64,000 bases of DNA, taken from Paraburkholderia gardini (GTDB lineage: Bacteria; Pseudomonadota; Gammaproteobacteria; Burkholderiales; Burkholderiaceae). Shown in pieces: positions 7,244 to 15,295 of the stretch. The stretch covers positions 1-64,000 of the forward strand of contig NZ_CAJQYY010000033.1 of the NCBI RefSeq assembly GCF_907164575.1. The letters are read 5' to 3'. The notes under the pieces were generated by a model. It was not told the origin of the DNA and did not search any database. It worked only from the letters and a program-made list of their open reading frames with translations. Positions within the stretch are counted from its first letter, which is position 1, and the number at the start of each line of letters is the position of its first letter. The position numbers were made by a program, and so were the translations under genes.

Positions 7244-9070
7244 TCAGGACACCGCGCCATGCAGACGGAGCGCGCGGGACTCGAAGCGCTGCGCCAGTTC
7301 GTCCGACGGCAGCGCCTTGCATACCAGCCAGCCCTGAATGTGATCGCAGCCCATCTCGGTCAGAAGGGCACGTTGTGCCTCGGTTTCGACGCCTTCGGCG
7401 ACGAGTTCGAGATTGAGTGTCTGTGCCAGTCCGACAACCGCGCTAACGATCGCCTGATCGTTTCGCGAGGTTAGCAGATTCTCCACGAAGCTACGGTCGA
7501 TCTTGAGCTTCGCAAGCGGGAAGCGTTGCAGATACGCGAGGCTCGAATAGCCGGTGCCGAAATCGTCGACGGCAAAGCGGATGCCGATCGCGGTCATCTC
7601 CTCGAGCAACGCCTTCGCGTGCACCGGGTCGTGCATCAGCAGGCTTTCCGTGATCTCGAACACAAGCCGGTGCGGGTCGATGCCGGTGAGCGCGATCGCC
7701 TCGTGCACGCTCTCGGTAAAGCGCGGATCGCGAAATTGCTGGGGCGACACGTTCACCGCGACGTATTGCAGCGAAATGCCTTGCGTGTCCCACTGGATCA
7801 GCTGCATGCACGCGATCTTCAACACCCAGTTACCCAGATAGTTGATGAGGCCGACCGATTCGGCGAGCGGGATGAACATCGATGGCGGCACGAGACCGTG
7901 CACCGGATGCAGCCAGCGGATCAGCGCCTCGACGCCGACGACGCCATGCGTCTGGCTGCTCGTGATCGGCTGGAAGTGTAGCGAGAACTCGCCGTTGCGC
8001 ACGCCGTCGTAGAGATCGGACTCGAGTTTGAGGCGTTCGGCGTCGGCGGGGTTGTTGTCGGGGATATAGAACGCGAGCGTGTTGCCGCCAGACGTCTTGG
8101 CCTGCATCAGCGCATGATCGGCGCAGCGTAGCAACTGGCTGTCGTCGGCGGGCGTGTCCTTCAGATGTCGCGCGTCAGGGTAGAGCGCGATGCCGACACT
8201 CGCCGACAGATGCACCTGCTGGCCGTTGAACGAATATGGCCGCTGGACGGCGGTCAGCAGGCGCCGCGCGAGCGCTTCGGCGGCAAGCGCGGCGTTCTGG
8301 TGCGTCGAGATCAGCGGCATCAGGATCGCGAACTCGTCGCTCGCGACGCGCGCGAGGATCTCGCCGCCGTTCATCATGTTCTGCAGGCGGCGCGCGGTAT
8401 CGCGCAGCATCTCGTCGCCGGCGTCGTAGCCGAGCGCGCGGTTCACGCGCTGATAGTCGTCGATGTCGAGCAGCAGCAGCGCCGCGCTGGAGCCGTGCGC
8501 GTCGGCCTGCTGCTGGGCGTGCAGCAGCGCGAGCGTCAAGGCGGACTGGTTCGCGAGGCCGGTCAACCGGTCGTGATGCAGCGCGTGATTGAGACGGTCC
8601 TCCGTCGCGCGCCAGGCCGAAACGTCGAAGCCCGCGATCGCATAGCCGTCGACGCCGTCGTGCGTGTTGCGTACCACGCGCAGTTCGACCGCGACCGGAT
8701 AGGTCAGCGACTTCACGAGGTCGAGCGTGGTTTTTTCGATGGTGTTGCTGTCCCGGGCGCTGGCGAGCAGGGCGTCGAGCTTCGCGACGTCGCCAGGGGC
8801 GACCAGATCGTGGAGCGTGATCGTCTGCAGGTATTCGCGGTGGTAGCCGATGAAGCGCAGGCTCGCGTCCGACACGTACAGGAACTTGAGGCTGGCGTCG
8901 ACATGGGCGAGGAAATCCACGGCGCCGACGGCCACGAGGGTATCGCCGCCTGACGGCCGGCTGCCTCGACCGGTGGCTTCCCTGTCCGCGCGCCGGCCAA
9001 GCATGCGTAACCGGTCGATGACCGTGCGCAGAGGGCCCCGGCGGGGCGCGATGACGCTGTTCGCTTCCAT
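7244..9070 (-). CDS. PAS-GGDEF-EAL cyclic di-GMP phosphodiesterase
   Basis: About 608 residues. A PAS-like domain comes first (ASLKFLYVSDASLRFIGYHREYL). The GGDEF domain has LTGLANQSAL, but its signature reads ASDEF in ARVASDEFAIL, so cyclase activity is probably lost. The EAL domain is complete: VEALIRW, NVSPQQF, EITES, DDFGTGYSSL, LKIDRSFV and AEGVET. Phosphodiesterase activity is therefore expected, with the degenerate GGDEF domain perhaps binding GTP as a regulator. No membrane segment is visible. ATG 9070 is preferred over a TTG at 9085. The gene is divergent from the EAL-HDOD gene and precedes the HDOD gene by 85 bases. Confidence 0.88.
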   Translation of the reverse strand: MEANSVIAPRRGPLRTVIDRLRMLGRRADREATGRGSRPSGGDTLVAVGAVDFLAHVDASLKFLYVSDASLRFIGYHREYLQTITLHDLVAPGDVAKLDALLASARDSNTIEKTTLDLVKSLTYPVAVELRVVRNTHDGVDGYAIAGFDVSAWRATEDRLNHALHHDRLTGLANQSALTLALLHAQQQADAHGSSAALLLLDIDDYQRVNRALGYDAGDEMLRDTARRLQNMMNGGEILARVASDEFAILMPLISTHQNAALAAEALARRLLTAVQRPYSFNGQQVHLSASVGIALYPDARHLKDTPADDSQLLRCADHALMQAKTSGGNTLAFYIPDNNPADAERLKLESDLYDGVRNGEFSLHFQPITSSQTHGVVGVEALIRWLHPVHGLVPPSMFIPLAESVGLINYLGNWVLKIACMQLIQWDTQGISLQYVAVNVSPQQFRDPRFTESVHEAIALTGIDPHRLVFEITESLLMHDPVHAKALLEEMTAIGIRFAVDDFGTGYSSLAYLQRFPLAKLKIDRSFVENLLTSRNDQAIVSAVVGLAQTLNLELVAEGVETEAQRALLTEMGCDHIQGWLVCKALPSDELAQRFESRALRLHGAVS

Positions 9071-9227
9071 GTTTGTCGCTGGCAACCCGTGTTCTCATTT
9101 GCTGGCGGACGACCGGTTCCGCCGTTTTCGGGGGCGCGGCTCGGAGACACGAGCCCGCCTATCAGAACAAGATAACGACCCCGGCGCGAAAATCTTTAGC
9201 CGGGAGGGCAAAAAAGCGACGATCAGC

Positions 9228-9239
9228 GGAAGCGCTTCC
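9228..9239. promoter_or_regulatory. 12-bp perfect palindrome between divergent signalling genes
   Basis: GGAAGCGCTTCC lies in the 300-base gap between two divergently transcribed cyclic di-GMP genes. Position and symmetry fit a regulator site, but no protein is identified. Confidence 0.3.
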
Positions 9240-9371
9240 ATGGGGGCTGTAATAATTTCCGGTTTCGGTTACAGTGGCGCGAATATCGTCGATCCGCCAA
9301 CGTTCCAGGAGAAGCGCAAGCTCGGGGATCGTGCGCGCTGTGGTCCAACAGAATTCCACCCGCCAACAGAC

Positions 9372-10697
9372 ATGTCTGAACCGATCGAGCCCAGATCAAC
9401 GATCGCACGTGCCGATACCGACGCGGCCTTGCCGGCGCCGGACGGCACCGTCGCGGCGTGCCAGTTCGCGTTCCTCGGCCGTCAGCCGATCCTTGACCGC
9501 TCGGGTGCGCTTTCCGCGTATGAGCTGCTGTTCCGCTCCGGCGAGCAGAACTTCGCGCAGGTCAGCAACGACGACGAAGCCACCGCTCACGTGGTCGCCC
9601 GCACGATTGGCGGGCTCGGCGTGCCGGCCGTGCTGGGCGAGCATCGCGGTTATGTGAACATCGGCCGCGACATGCTTTTCGACGACATTGTTCACGTGAT
9701 GTCCCCCGAGCGCTTCGTGCTCGAAATCCTCGAGACCGTCACGTTCGACGCCCAGGTGGTGAAGCGTCTCACGCAGTTGCGTCGCGCCGGTTTCCAGATC
9801 GCGCTGGACGACGTGGTCGAACTCTCCGATGGTCTGATCACGATTTTGCCGCATGCGGACATCGTCAAGATCGACTTCCTGCTGACCGACCGCGCGAAGC
9901 TGCCCGAACTCGTGTCGGCGATCCGGAGGTTCGGCAAGACGCTGGTCGCGGAAAAAGTCGAGACACGCGAAGACTTCGCGCTTGCCAGCGAGCTGGGTTT
10001 CGATCTCTTCCAGGGTTACTTCTTCGCGCGGCCCCAGGTGCTGGCCGCACCGCGTCCGCGTTCGTCGCGCGAAGCGCTGCTGCGGCTTCTCGCGCTGCTG
10101 TCCCGCGAGCCCGACATCAATGAAATCGAAGACGAACTGAAGCGCAATCCGGGCGTCGTCGTGCAACTGCTGCGGCTCGCGAATTCGAGCGCGTTCGCGC
10201 TCGGCCGCGAAATCTCGTCGTTGCGCCAGGCGATCACCGCAACCGGCACGCGGCAGATCGCGCGCTGGACCCAGCTGCTGCTGTACGCCGACGGCCGCGC
10301 GCTGCCGTGGCGCTCCGATCCGCTCGTGCAGCTCGCGGGTACGCGCTCGCGCTTCATGGAACTGATGGGCAACTGGCTGCATCCTTTCGATGACCGGTTC
10401 GCCGATGCCGCGTTCATGACCGGCATTTTTTCGCTCGTGCACGTGGTGGTCGGTTCGACGCCGGAGAGCACGCTCGACCGGCTGGGTCTCGCGCCGCAGA
10501 TTCGCGACGCTATCGTCAATTACGCGGGGCCGCTCGGTACGCTGCTGCGCATCACCGAGGCGGTCGAGCAGGGCCAGGACATCGATGCGATCGCACGTGA
10601 AACGCCGCTGCAGGAATTCGCCGGGCTCACGCCGGAGGTGCTGGCTGAATTGAGTCTTTCTGCAGCATCGTGGACAGGCGGGCATACTGACGACTAG
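9372..10697 (+). CDS. EAL-HDOD (YuxH-type) signalling protein
   Basis: 441 residues. An EAL-like domain covers roughly residues 30-230: FLGRQPILDRSGALSAYELLFR, YVNIGRDML, FVLEILETV, VKIDF and LVAEKVETREDF. The DDFGTG loop is changed to DDVVELSD and EAL to ELL, so catalysis is doubtful, as in other YuxH-type proteins. The HDOD domain follows (INEIEDELKRNPGVVVQLLRLANSSAF). Such proteins probably sense rather than degrade c-di-GMP; that is inference from the family. ATG 9372 is chosen because the EAL domain starts soon after it. An upstream frame extends to 8850 but overlaps the divergent gene. Three adjacent genes here share EAL or HDOD modules. Confidence 0.82.
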   Translation: MSEPIEPRSTIARADTDAALPAPDGTVAACQFAFLGRQPILDRSGALSAYELLFRSGEQNFAQVSNDDEATAHVVARTIGGLGVPAVLGEHRGYVNIGRDMLFDDIVHVMSPERFVLEILETVTFDAQVVKRLTQLRRAGFQIALDDVVELSDGLITILPHADIVKIDFLLTDRAKLPELVSAIRRFGKTLVAEKVETREDFALASELGFDLFQGYFFARPQVLAAPRPRSSREALLRLLALLSREPDINEIEDELKRNPGVVVQLLRLANSSAFALGREISSLRQAITATGTRQIARWTQLLLYADGRALPWRSDPLVQLAGTRSRFMELMGNWLHPFDDRFADAAFMTGIFSLVHVVVGSTPESTLDRLGLAPQIRDAIVNYAGPLGTLLRITEAVEQGQDIDAIARETPLQEFAGLTPEVLAELSLSAASWTGGHTDD

Positions 10698-10776
10698 TGC
10701 AGCTTCGCCGGTATGCGCGATCGGGCTCGATTCGTGCCCGCAGGCTGTCCGTCAGTCGCCAGAAAGGAAACCCGTG

Positions 10777-11340
10777 ATGAAACGAAATACATGGCCGTGG
10801 ATCGCTGCCGCCTGTGTGTCCGCGGCGCTGTCGCTGCATGCGCTCACCGCCAGCGCGACGCTGAAGCCGGGCGACGCCGCGCCTGACTTCACGACACAGG
10901 CATCGCTCGGCGGCAAGACGTACACCTACGCACTCGCCGACGCGTTGAAGAAGGGCCCCGTCGTGCTGTACTTCTACCCGGCGGCGTTCACGAAGGGCTG
11001 CACGATCGAAGCGCATGAATTCGCGGACGCAGTCGACCAGTACAAGAAATACGGCGCGACCGTGATCGGCGTCTCGCACGACAACATCGAAACGCTGACG
11101 AAATTCTCGGTTAGCGAATGCCGCAGCAAATTTCCCGTGGCCGCCGACGAGAACAGCAAGATCATCGATGCGTACGATGCCGGGTTGCCGATGCATGCCT
11201 CGATGGCGAACCGCGTGTCGTACGTGATCGCGCCCGATGGCAAGGTGATCTACGAGTACACGAGCCTTTCGCCGGACCAGCATGTCGCGAACACGCTGAA
11301 GGCGGTGAAGGACTGGGCCGCCACGCACAGGCAGCCCTGA
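10777..11340 (+). CDS. Exported peroxiredoxin (AhpC/TSA, Bcp/PrxQ-like)
   Basis: 187 residues with a signal peptide (WIAAACVSAALSLHALTASA). The thioredoxin-like peroxiredoxin core shows PGDAAPDFTTQASLGG, VVLYFYPAAFTKGCTIEAHEF with the peroxidatic Cys in FTKGCT, and a second Cys in VSECRSKFPV as the likely resolving residue. SMANRVSYVIAPDGKVIYEY completes the fold. It should reduce peroxides in the periplasm using an exported thiol partner not seen here. AGG at 10765-10767 precedes ATG 10777; a GTG at 10774 is an alternative start. The gene is monocistronic, with a terminator just after it. Confidence 0.88.
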   Translation: MKRNTWPWIAAACVSAALSLHALTASATLKPGDAAPDFTTQASLGGKTYTYALADALKKGPVVLYFYPAAFTKGCTIEAHEFADAVDQYKKYGATVIGVSHDNIETLTKFSVSECRSKFPVAADENSKIIDAYDAGLPMHASMANRVSYVIAPDGKVIYEYTSLSPDQHVANTLKAVKDWAATHRQP

Positions 11341-11360
11341 GCGTAGTGCTCAGATCGCGC

Positions 11361-11389
11361 GCGGCGGGTTATTCCGCCGCTTTCCTTTT
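11361..11389 (+). terminator. Intrinsic terminator after the peroxiredoxin gene
   Basis: GCGGCGG (11361-11367) pairs with CCGCCGC (11374-11380) around a six-base loop and is followed by TTTCCTTTT. Confidence 0.7.
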
Positions 11390-11465
11390 GTACACGCCGC
11401 GCGCGTTCGTGGCCCGGCGCGCTCACACCCGCGGGCCGCGTGAATTTGTATCGAGGTGATGTCGA

Positions 11466-11936
11466 ATGCCGGTTCTGGTAGTTCTCTTTGCGTTGATCGC
11501 GCTGGTGTACGGCGCGGTGCAGGCGTTCTATTTTCTGTCGCGGCAATTTGGTCTCGCCGTGGCGACCGGTGTGGCCGTGACGGTCATCGTTGCGTTGCTG
11601 CTGGCGATCGCGTGGTGGTGGCGACGCCGTCGCGAGGTATCCGCCAACGTGCGCGACGGCGACTGGACGCACGAGCTGAAAGGCGAGTGGGGCGAGCTGA
11701 AACTGGCCGCCGCGAAGCGCTTCATGACGGTGCGCACGGGCGACGCCGTCGGCGAGTTTATTTTCGCGGATCTCGTTCAGGCCGAGGCCGCGCACGCAGC
11801 GGGCGGCTGGCAGGTCGCGCTGACGGTCCGGAATACCAGGCAGCCCGTCTGGCATCTGCCGATGGCAAGCGAACGGCAGGCAAGACAATGGGCGAGAATT
11901 CTTGTGCTGGCGGCGGCGCAAAAACTCAAGGGGTGA
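11466..11936 (+). CDS. Small membrane protein of unknown function
   Basis: 156 residues. Two hydrophobic helices lie at about residues 2-25 and 29-48 (LVVLFALIALVYGAVQAF and GVAVTVIVALLLAIAWWW), followed by WRRRRE, which places the C-terminal part in the cytoplasm. That part is soluble and has no motif I recognise (LKGEWGELKLAAAKRFMTVRTGDA). The AGGTG just upstream (11455-11459) can serve as the ribosome site. It is convergent with the efflux operon. A hairpin without a U-tract sits between them. Confidence 0.6.
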   Translation: MPVLVVLFALIALVYGAVQAFYFLSRQFGLAVATGVAVTVIVALLLAIAWWWRRRREVSANVRDGDWTHELKGEWGELKLAAAKRFMTVRTGDAVGEFIFADLVQAEAAHAAGGWQVALTVRNTRQPVWHLPMASERQARQWARILVLAAAQKLKG

Positions 11937-11943
11937 GCAGTCG

Positions 11944-11968
11944 CGCGACGCCCTGAAAAGGCGTCGCG
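11944..11968. terminator. Hairpin between convergent genes
   Basis: CGCGACGCC (11944-11952) pairs with GGCGTCGCG (11960-11968), nine base pairs around a seven-base loop. No run of T follows on either strand, so it is a weak terminator candidate only. Confidence 0.4.
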
Positions 11969-11977
11969 TTCCGTCAT

Positions 11978-14900
11978 TTACTCCACGGCAGGCGTCGAGC
12001 CGCCGCGACGTCGTTCACGCCGCGCTTCCCAGCGCACGCGCAGCCGGTCCATATACAGATAGACGACCGGCGTCGTATAGAGCGTGAGCATCTGGCTCAC
12101 GATCAATCCGCCCACAATCGAGATGCCGAGCGGCGCGCGCAACTCTGCGCCTTCGCCGCGGCCGAAGGCGAGCGGCAGCGCGCCGAGCAGCGCCGCGCAG
12201 GTCGTCATCATGATCGGGCGAAAGCGCAGCAGGCACGCCTGGAAGATCGCGTCGCGCGAAGAAAGCCCTTGCCGCGACGCTTCGATTGCGAAGTCCACCA
12301 TCATGATCGCGTTCTTTTTCACGATGCCGATCAGCAGAATCACGCCGATCAGCGCGATGATGCTGAACTCCGTTTTGAAGAGCAGCAGCGCGAGCAGTGC
12401 GCCGACGCCCGCCGAAGGCAGCGTGGAGAGAATCGTCAGCGGATGGATGTAGCTCTCGTAAAGTATCCCAAGCACGATATAGACGGCGGCCAGCGCGGCC
12501 AGAATCAGGATCGGCTGGTCCGACATCGACTGCTGGAACGCCTGCGCGGTGCCCTGGAAGCTGCCGCGTACCGTGCCCGGCACGCCGATCTCCGCCATCG
12601 TCCGGTAGATGGCGTCGGTGGCGTCCGAGAGCGACTTGCCCGGCGGCAGATTGAACGAGATCGTCGACGCGACGAACTGGCTCTGGTGATTCACCGAGAG
12701 CGCCGTGTTGCCCGGCCCGAAGCTCGCGATCGCCGACAGCGGGATCATCGTTTCCTTCGAGGTCGACACCGCCGCGCCCGACGATGCGCTCGACTTGCCG
12801 CTCGCGGCGATCGAGTTGGTCGCCTGGTTGCGCGCGGAGTCGGCGGCGATCGAGGCCGCGCTCGAAGCGGTCGTGCCGGCCGTTCCGCCGGTTTTCGCGC
12901 TCGTACTGGTTGCCGCCGACGTGACGGTGCCGGCGGTCGCGTTGGTGGTCTGCGCGCCGCTTGCGCTGCCGCCTGACGTGCTGACCCAGATCTGGTTCAG
13001 CATGTCGGGGCTTTGCCAGTATTTCGGCGCGACTTCCATCACCACGTGATACTGGTTCAGCGGGTTGTAGATCGTCGACACCTGGCGCTGGCCGAACGCG
13101 TCGTAAAGCGTGTTGTCGATCTGCGCCGGCTTGATGTTCAGCCGGGCAGCGGTGGCCCGGTCGATCGTGATCATCGCTTCGAGGCCGCCTTGCTGCTGGT
13201 CGGAGTTGACGTCGGCGAGTTCCGGGAGACGCTGGAGTGCTTCAGTCAGCTTCGGCACCCACTTGTAGAGATCGGCGGTCGAATCGGACAGCAGCGTGAA
13301 CTGGTACTGCGCGTTCGACTGCCGGCCGCCCACGCGGATGTCCTGCACCGCCTGCAGGAACGTGCGCGCGCCCGCGACGCTGCTGAGCGGCCCGCGCATC
13401 TGCTGGATGACCTGGTCGGCGGAAAGACCGCGCTCGCTCTTCGGCTTGAGCGTGACGAACATGAAACCCGAATTGGTCTGCCGCCCGCCCGTGAACCCGA
13501 CCACGCTGTCGACCGCCGGATTCTTCTGCACGATCGCCATCATCTGCGAAAACTTGACCTTCATCGCCTGGAACGACGTGCTCTGGTCGGCCTGAATACC
13601 GCCAACCAGCCGCCCGGTGTCCTGCTGCGGGAAAAAGCCCTTCGGGATGATGATATAGAGCCACACGTTCAGGCCGATCGTCGCGATCAGGATCGTCGCG
13701 ATCAGGCGCGGATGTAGCAGCGCCCAGCCGAGCGTGCGCTCGTAGCCGCGGTGCATCGCCGTGAAGCCCCGTTCGAGCCAGCGCCCGAAGCGGCCTTCTT
13801 CCTTTTTCTCGTGATGCTCCTCGAGCAGGCGCGAACACATCATCGGCGTGAGCGTCAGCGAGACGATCAGCGACACGCCGATCGCGAGCGAAAGCGTAAT
13901 CGCGAATTCGCGGAACAGACGCCCGACGATGCCGCCCATCAGCAGGATCGGCAGGAACACCGCGACGAGCGAGATGCTGATCGACATCACCGTGAAGCCG
14001 ACCTCGCGCGCGCCGAGAAGCGCGGCCTTCATGCGCGGCATGCCGCTTTCGATGTGCCGCGAAATGTTCTCCAGCACGACGATCGCATCGTCGACCACGA
14101 AGCCCGTCGCGATCGTCAACGCCATCAGCGAGAGGTTGTCGATCGAAAAGCCAAGCAGGTACATCGCGGCGAACGTGCCGATGATCGAGATCGGCACCGC
14201 GACGCTCGGAATCAGCGTCGCGCGCCAGTTGCGCAGGAACAGGAACACGACCATCACGACGAGCGCGACCGCGATGATCAGCGTGCGCTCGGTGTCCCTC
14301 AGCGACATGCGGATCGTGGTCGAACGGTCGGAGGTCGGGATCACGTCGACGTCGGCGGGCAGCGATGCTTTCAGTTGCGGCAGCATCGCCTTCACGCGAT
14401 CGATCGTCTCGATGATGTTCGCGCCGGGTTGGCGGTACAGGATCACGAGCACCGCGCGCCGGCCGTTGATGAGACCGAGATTGCGCAGGTCCTCGACCGA
14501 ATCGACGACTTCCGCGACGTCGGACAGATGCACCGCCGCGCCGTTGCGGTAGGCGATCACCAGATCCTTGTACTGCGCGGCTTTGGTTGCCTGATCGTTG
14601 GTGTACAGCTGCACGTGGTTCGGGCCGAACTCGATCGAGCCCTTCGGGCTGTTCGCGTTCGCGGCGGCGAGCGCCGCGCGCACGTCCTCGAGCCCGATGC
14701 CGTAGTGGAACAGCATCTGCGGTTCGAGCTCGACGCGCACCGCCGGATTGGTCGAGCCGCTCACGTCGACTTCGCCCACGCCGTCGACCTGCGACAGCGA
14801 CTGCTGCAGGACAGTCGCCGCCGAATCGTAGAGCTGGCCCGCCGGCAGCGTATTCGACGTAAGCGCGAGGATGAGGATCGGCGCGTCGGCCGGGTTGACC

Positions 14901-15292
14901 TTGTGATACGTCGGGTTGCTGCGCAGGCTCGCGGGCAGGTCGGCGCGCGCCGCGTTGATGGCGGCCTGCACGTCGCGCGCGGCGCCGTCGATGTCGCGGT
15001 TCAAACCGAACTGCAGGACGATGCGCGCGGAACCGACCGAACTCGTCGAGGTCATTTCGGAGACGTCCGCGATCGAGCCGAGATGCCGCTCCAGCGGACT
15101 CGCGACGCTCGTCGCGACGGTTTCCGGGCTGGCACCCGGCAGGCTCGCCTGCACCGAGATCGTCGGGAAATCGACCTGCGGCAGCGGTGCGACCGGCAGC
15201 TTCACGAACGCGAAGCTGCCGGCGAGCGCGATCCCGATCGCGAGCAGCGTCGTCGCGACGGGCCGGGAAATGAACGGACGCGACAGGTTCAT
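11978..15292 (-). CDS. mdtC: RND multidrug efflux permease, MdtC-like
   Basis: 1104 residues. It opens with MNLSRPFISRPVATTLLAIGIALAG and has twelve predicted membrane helices with two large periplasmic loops, the HAE1 RND layout. VVDDAIVVLENI lies in helix 4, where the proton-relay Asp residues sit. It should work with the neighbouring MdtB-like permease as a heteromeric pump. It is longer than the usual ~1025-1040 residues because of a low-complexity Ala/Ser/Thr insert at about residues 770-844 in the second periplasmic loop. The gene starts three bases after the mdtB stop. The mdtBC assignment rests on the paired permeases; other two-permease pumps are possible. Confidence 0.85.
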   Translation of the reverse strand: MNLSRPFISRPVATTLLAIGIALAGSFAFVKLPVAPLPQVDFPTISVQASLPGASPETVATSVASPLERHLGSIADVSEMTSTSSVGSARIVLQFGLNRDIDGAARDVQAAINAARADLPASLRSNPTYHKVNPADAPILILALTSNTLPAGQLYDSAATVLQQSLSQVDGVGEVDVSGSTNPAVRVELEPQMLFHYGIGLEDVRAALAAANANSPKGSIEFGPNHVQLYTNDQATKAAQYKDLVIAYRNGAAVHLSDVAEVVDSVEDLRNLGLINGRRAVLVILYRQPGANIIETIDRVKAMLPQLKASLPADVDVIPTSDRSTTIRMSLRDTERTLIIAVALVVMVVFLFLRNWRATLIPSVAVPISIIGTFAAMYLLGFSIDNLSLMALTIATGFVVDDAIVVLENISRHIESGMPRMKAALLGAREVGFTVMSISISLVAVFLPILLMGGIVGRLFREFAITLSLAIGVSLIVSLTLTPMMCSRLLEEHHEKKEEGRFGRWLERGFTAMHRGYERTLGWALLHPRLIATILIATIGLNVWLYIIIPKGFFPQQDTGRLVGGIQADQSTSFQAMKVKFSQMMAIVQKNPAVDSVVGFTGGRQTNSGFMFVTLKPKSERGLSADQVIQQMRGPLSSVAGARTFLQAVQDIRVGGRQSNAQYQFTLLSDSTADLYKWVPKLTEALQRLPELADVNSDQQQGGLEAMITIDRATAARLNIKPAQIDNTLYDAFGQRQVSTIYNPLNQYHVVMEVAPKYWQSPDMLNQIWVSTSGGSASGAQTTNATAGTVTSAATSTSAKTGGTAGTTASSAASIAADSARNQATNSIAASGKSSASSGAAVSTSKETMIPLSAIASFGPGNTALSVNHQSQFVASTISFNLPPGKSLSDATDAIYRTMAEIGVPGTVRGSFQGTAQAFQQSMSDQPILILAALAAVYIVLGILYESYIHPLTILSTLPSAGVGALLALLLFKTEFSIIALIGVILLIGIVKKNAIMMVDFAIEASRQGLSSRDAIFQACLLRFRPIMMTTCAALLGALPLAFGRGEGAELRAPLGISIVGGLIVSQMLTLYTTPVVYLYMDRLRVRWEARRERRRGGSTPAVE

Positions 15293-15295
15293 CGC

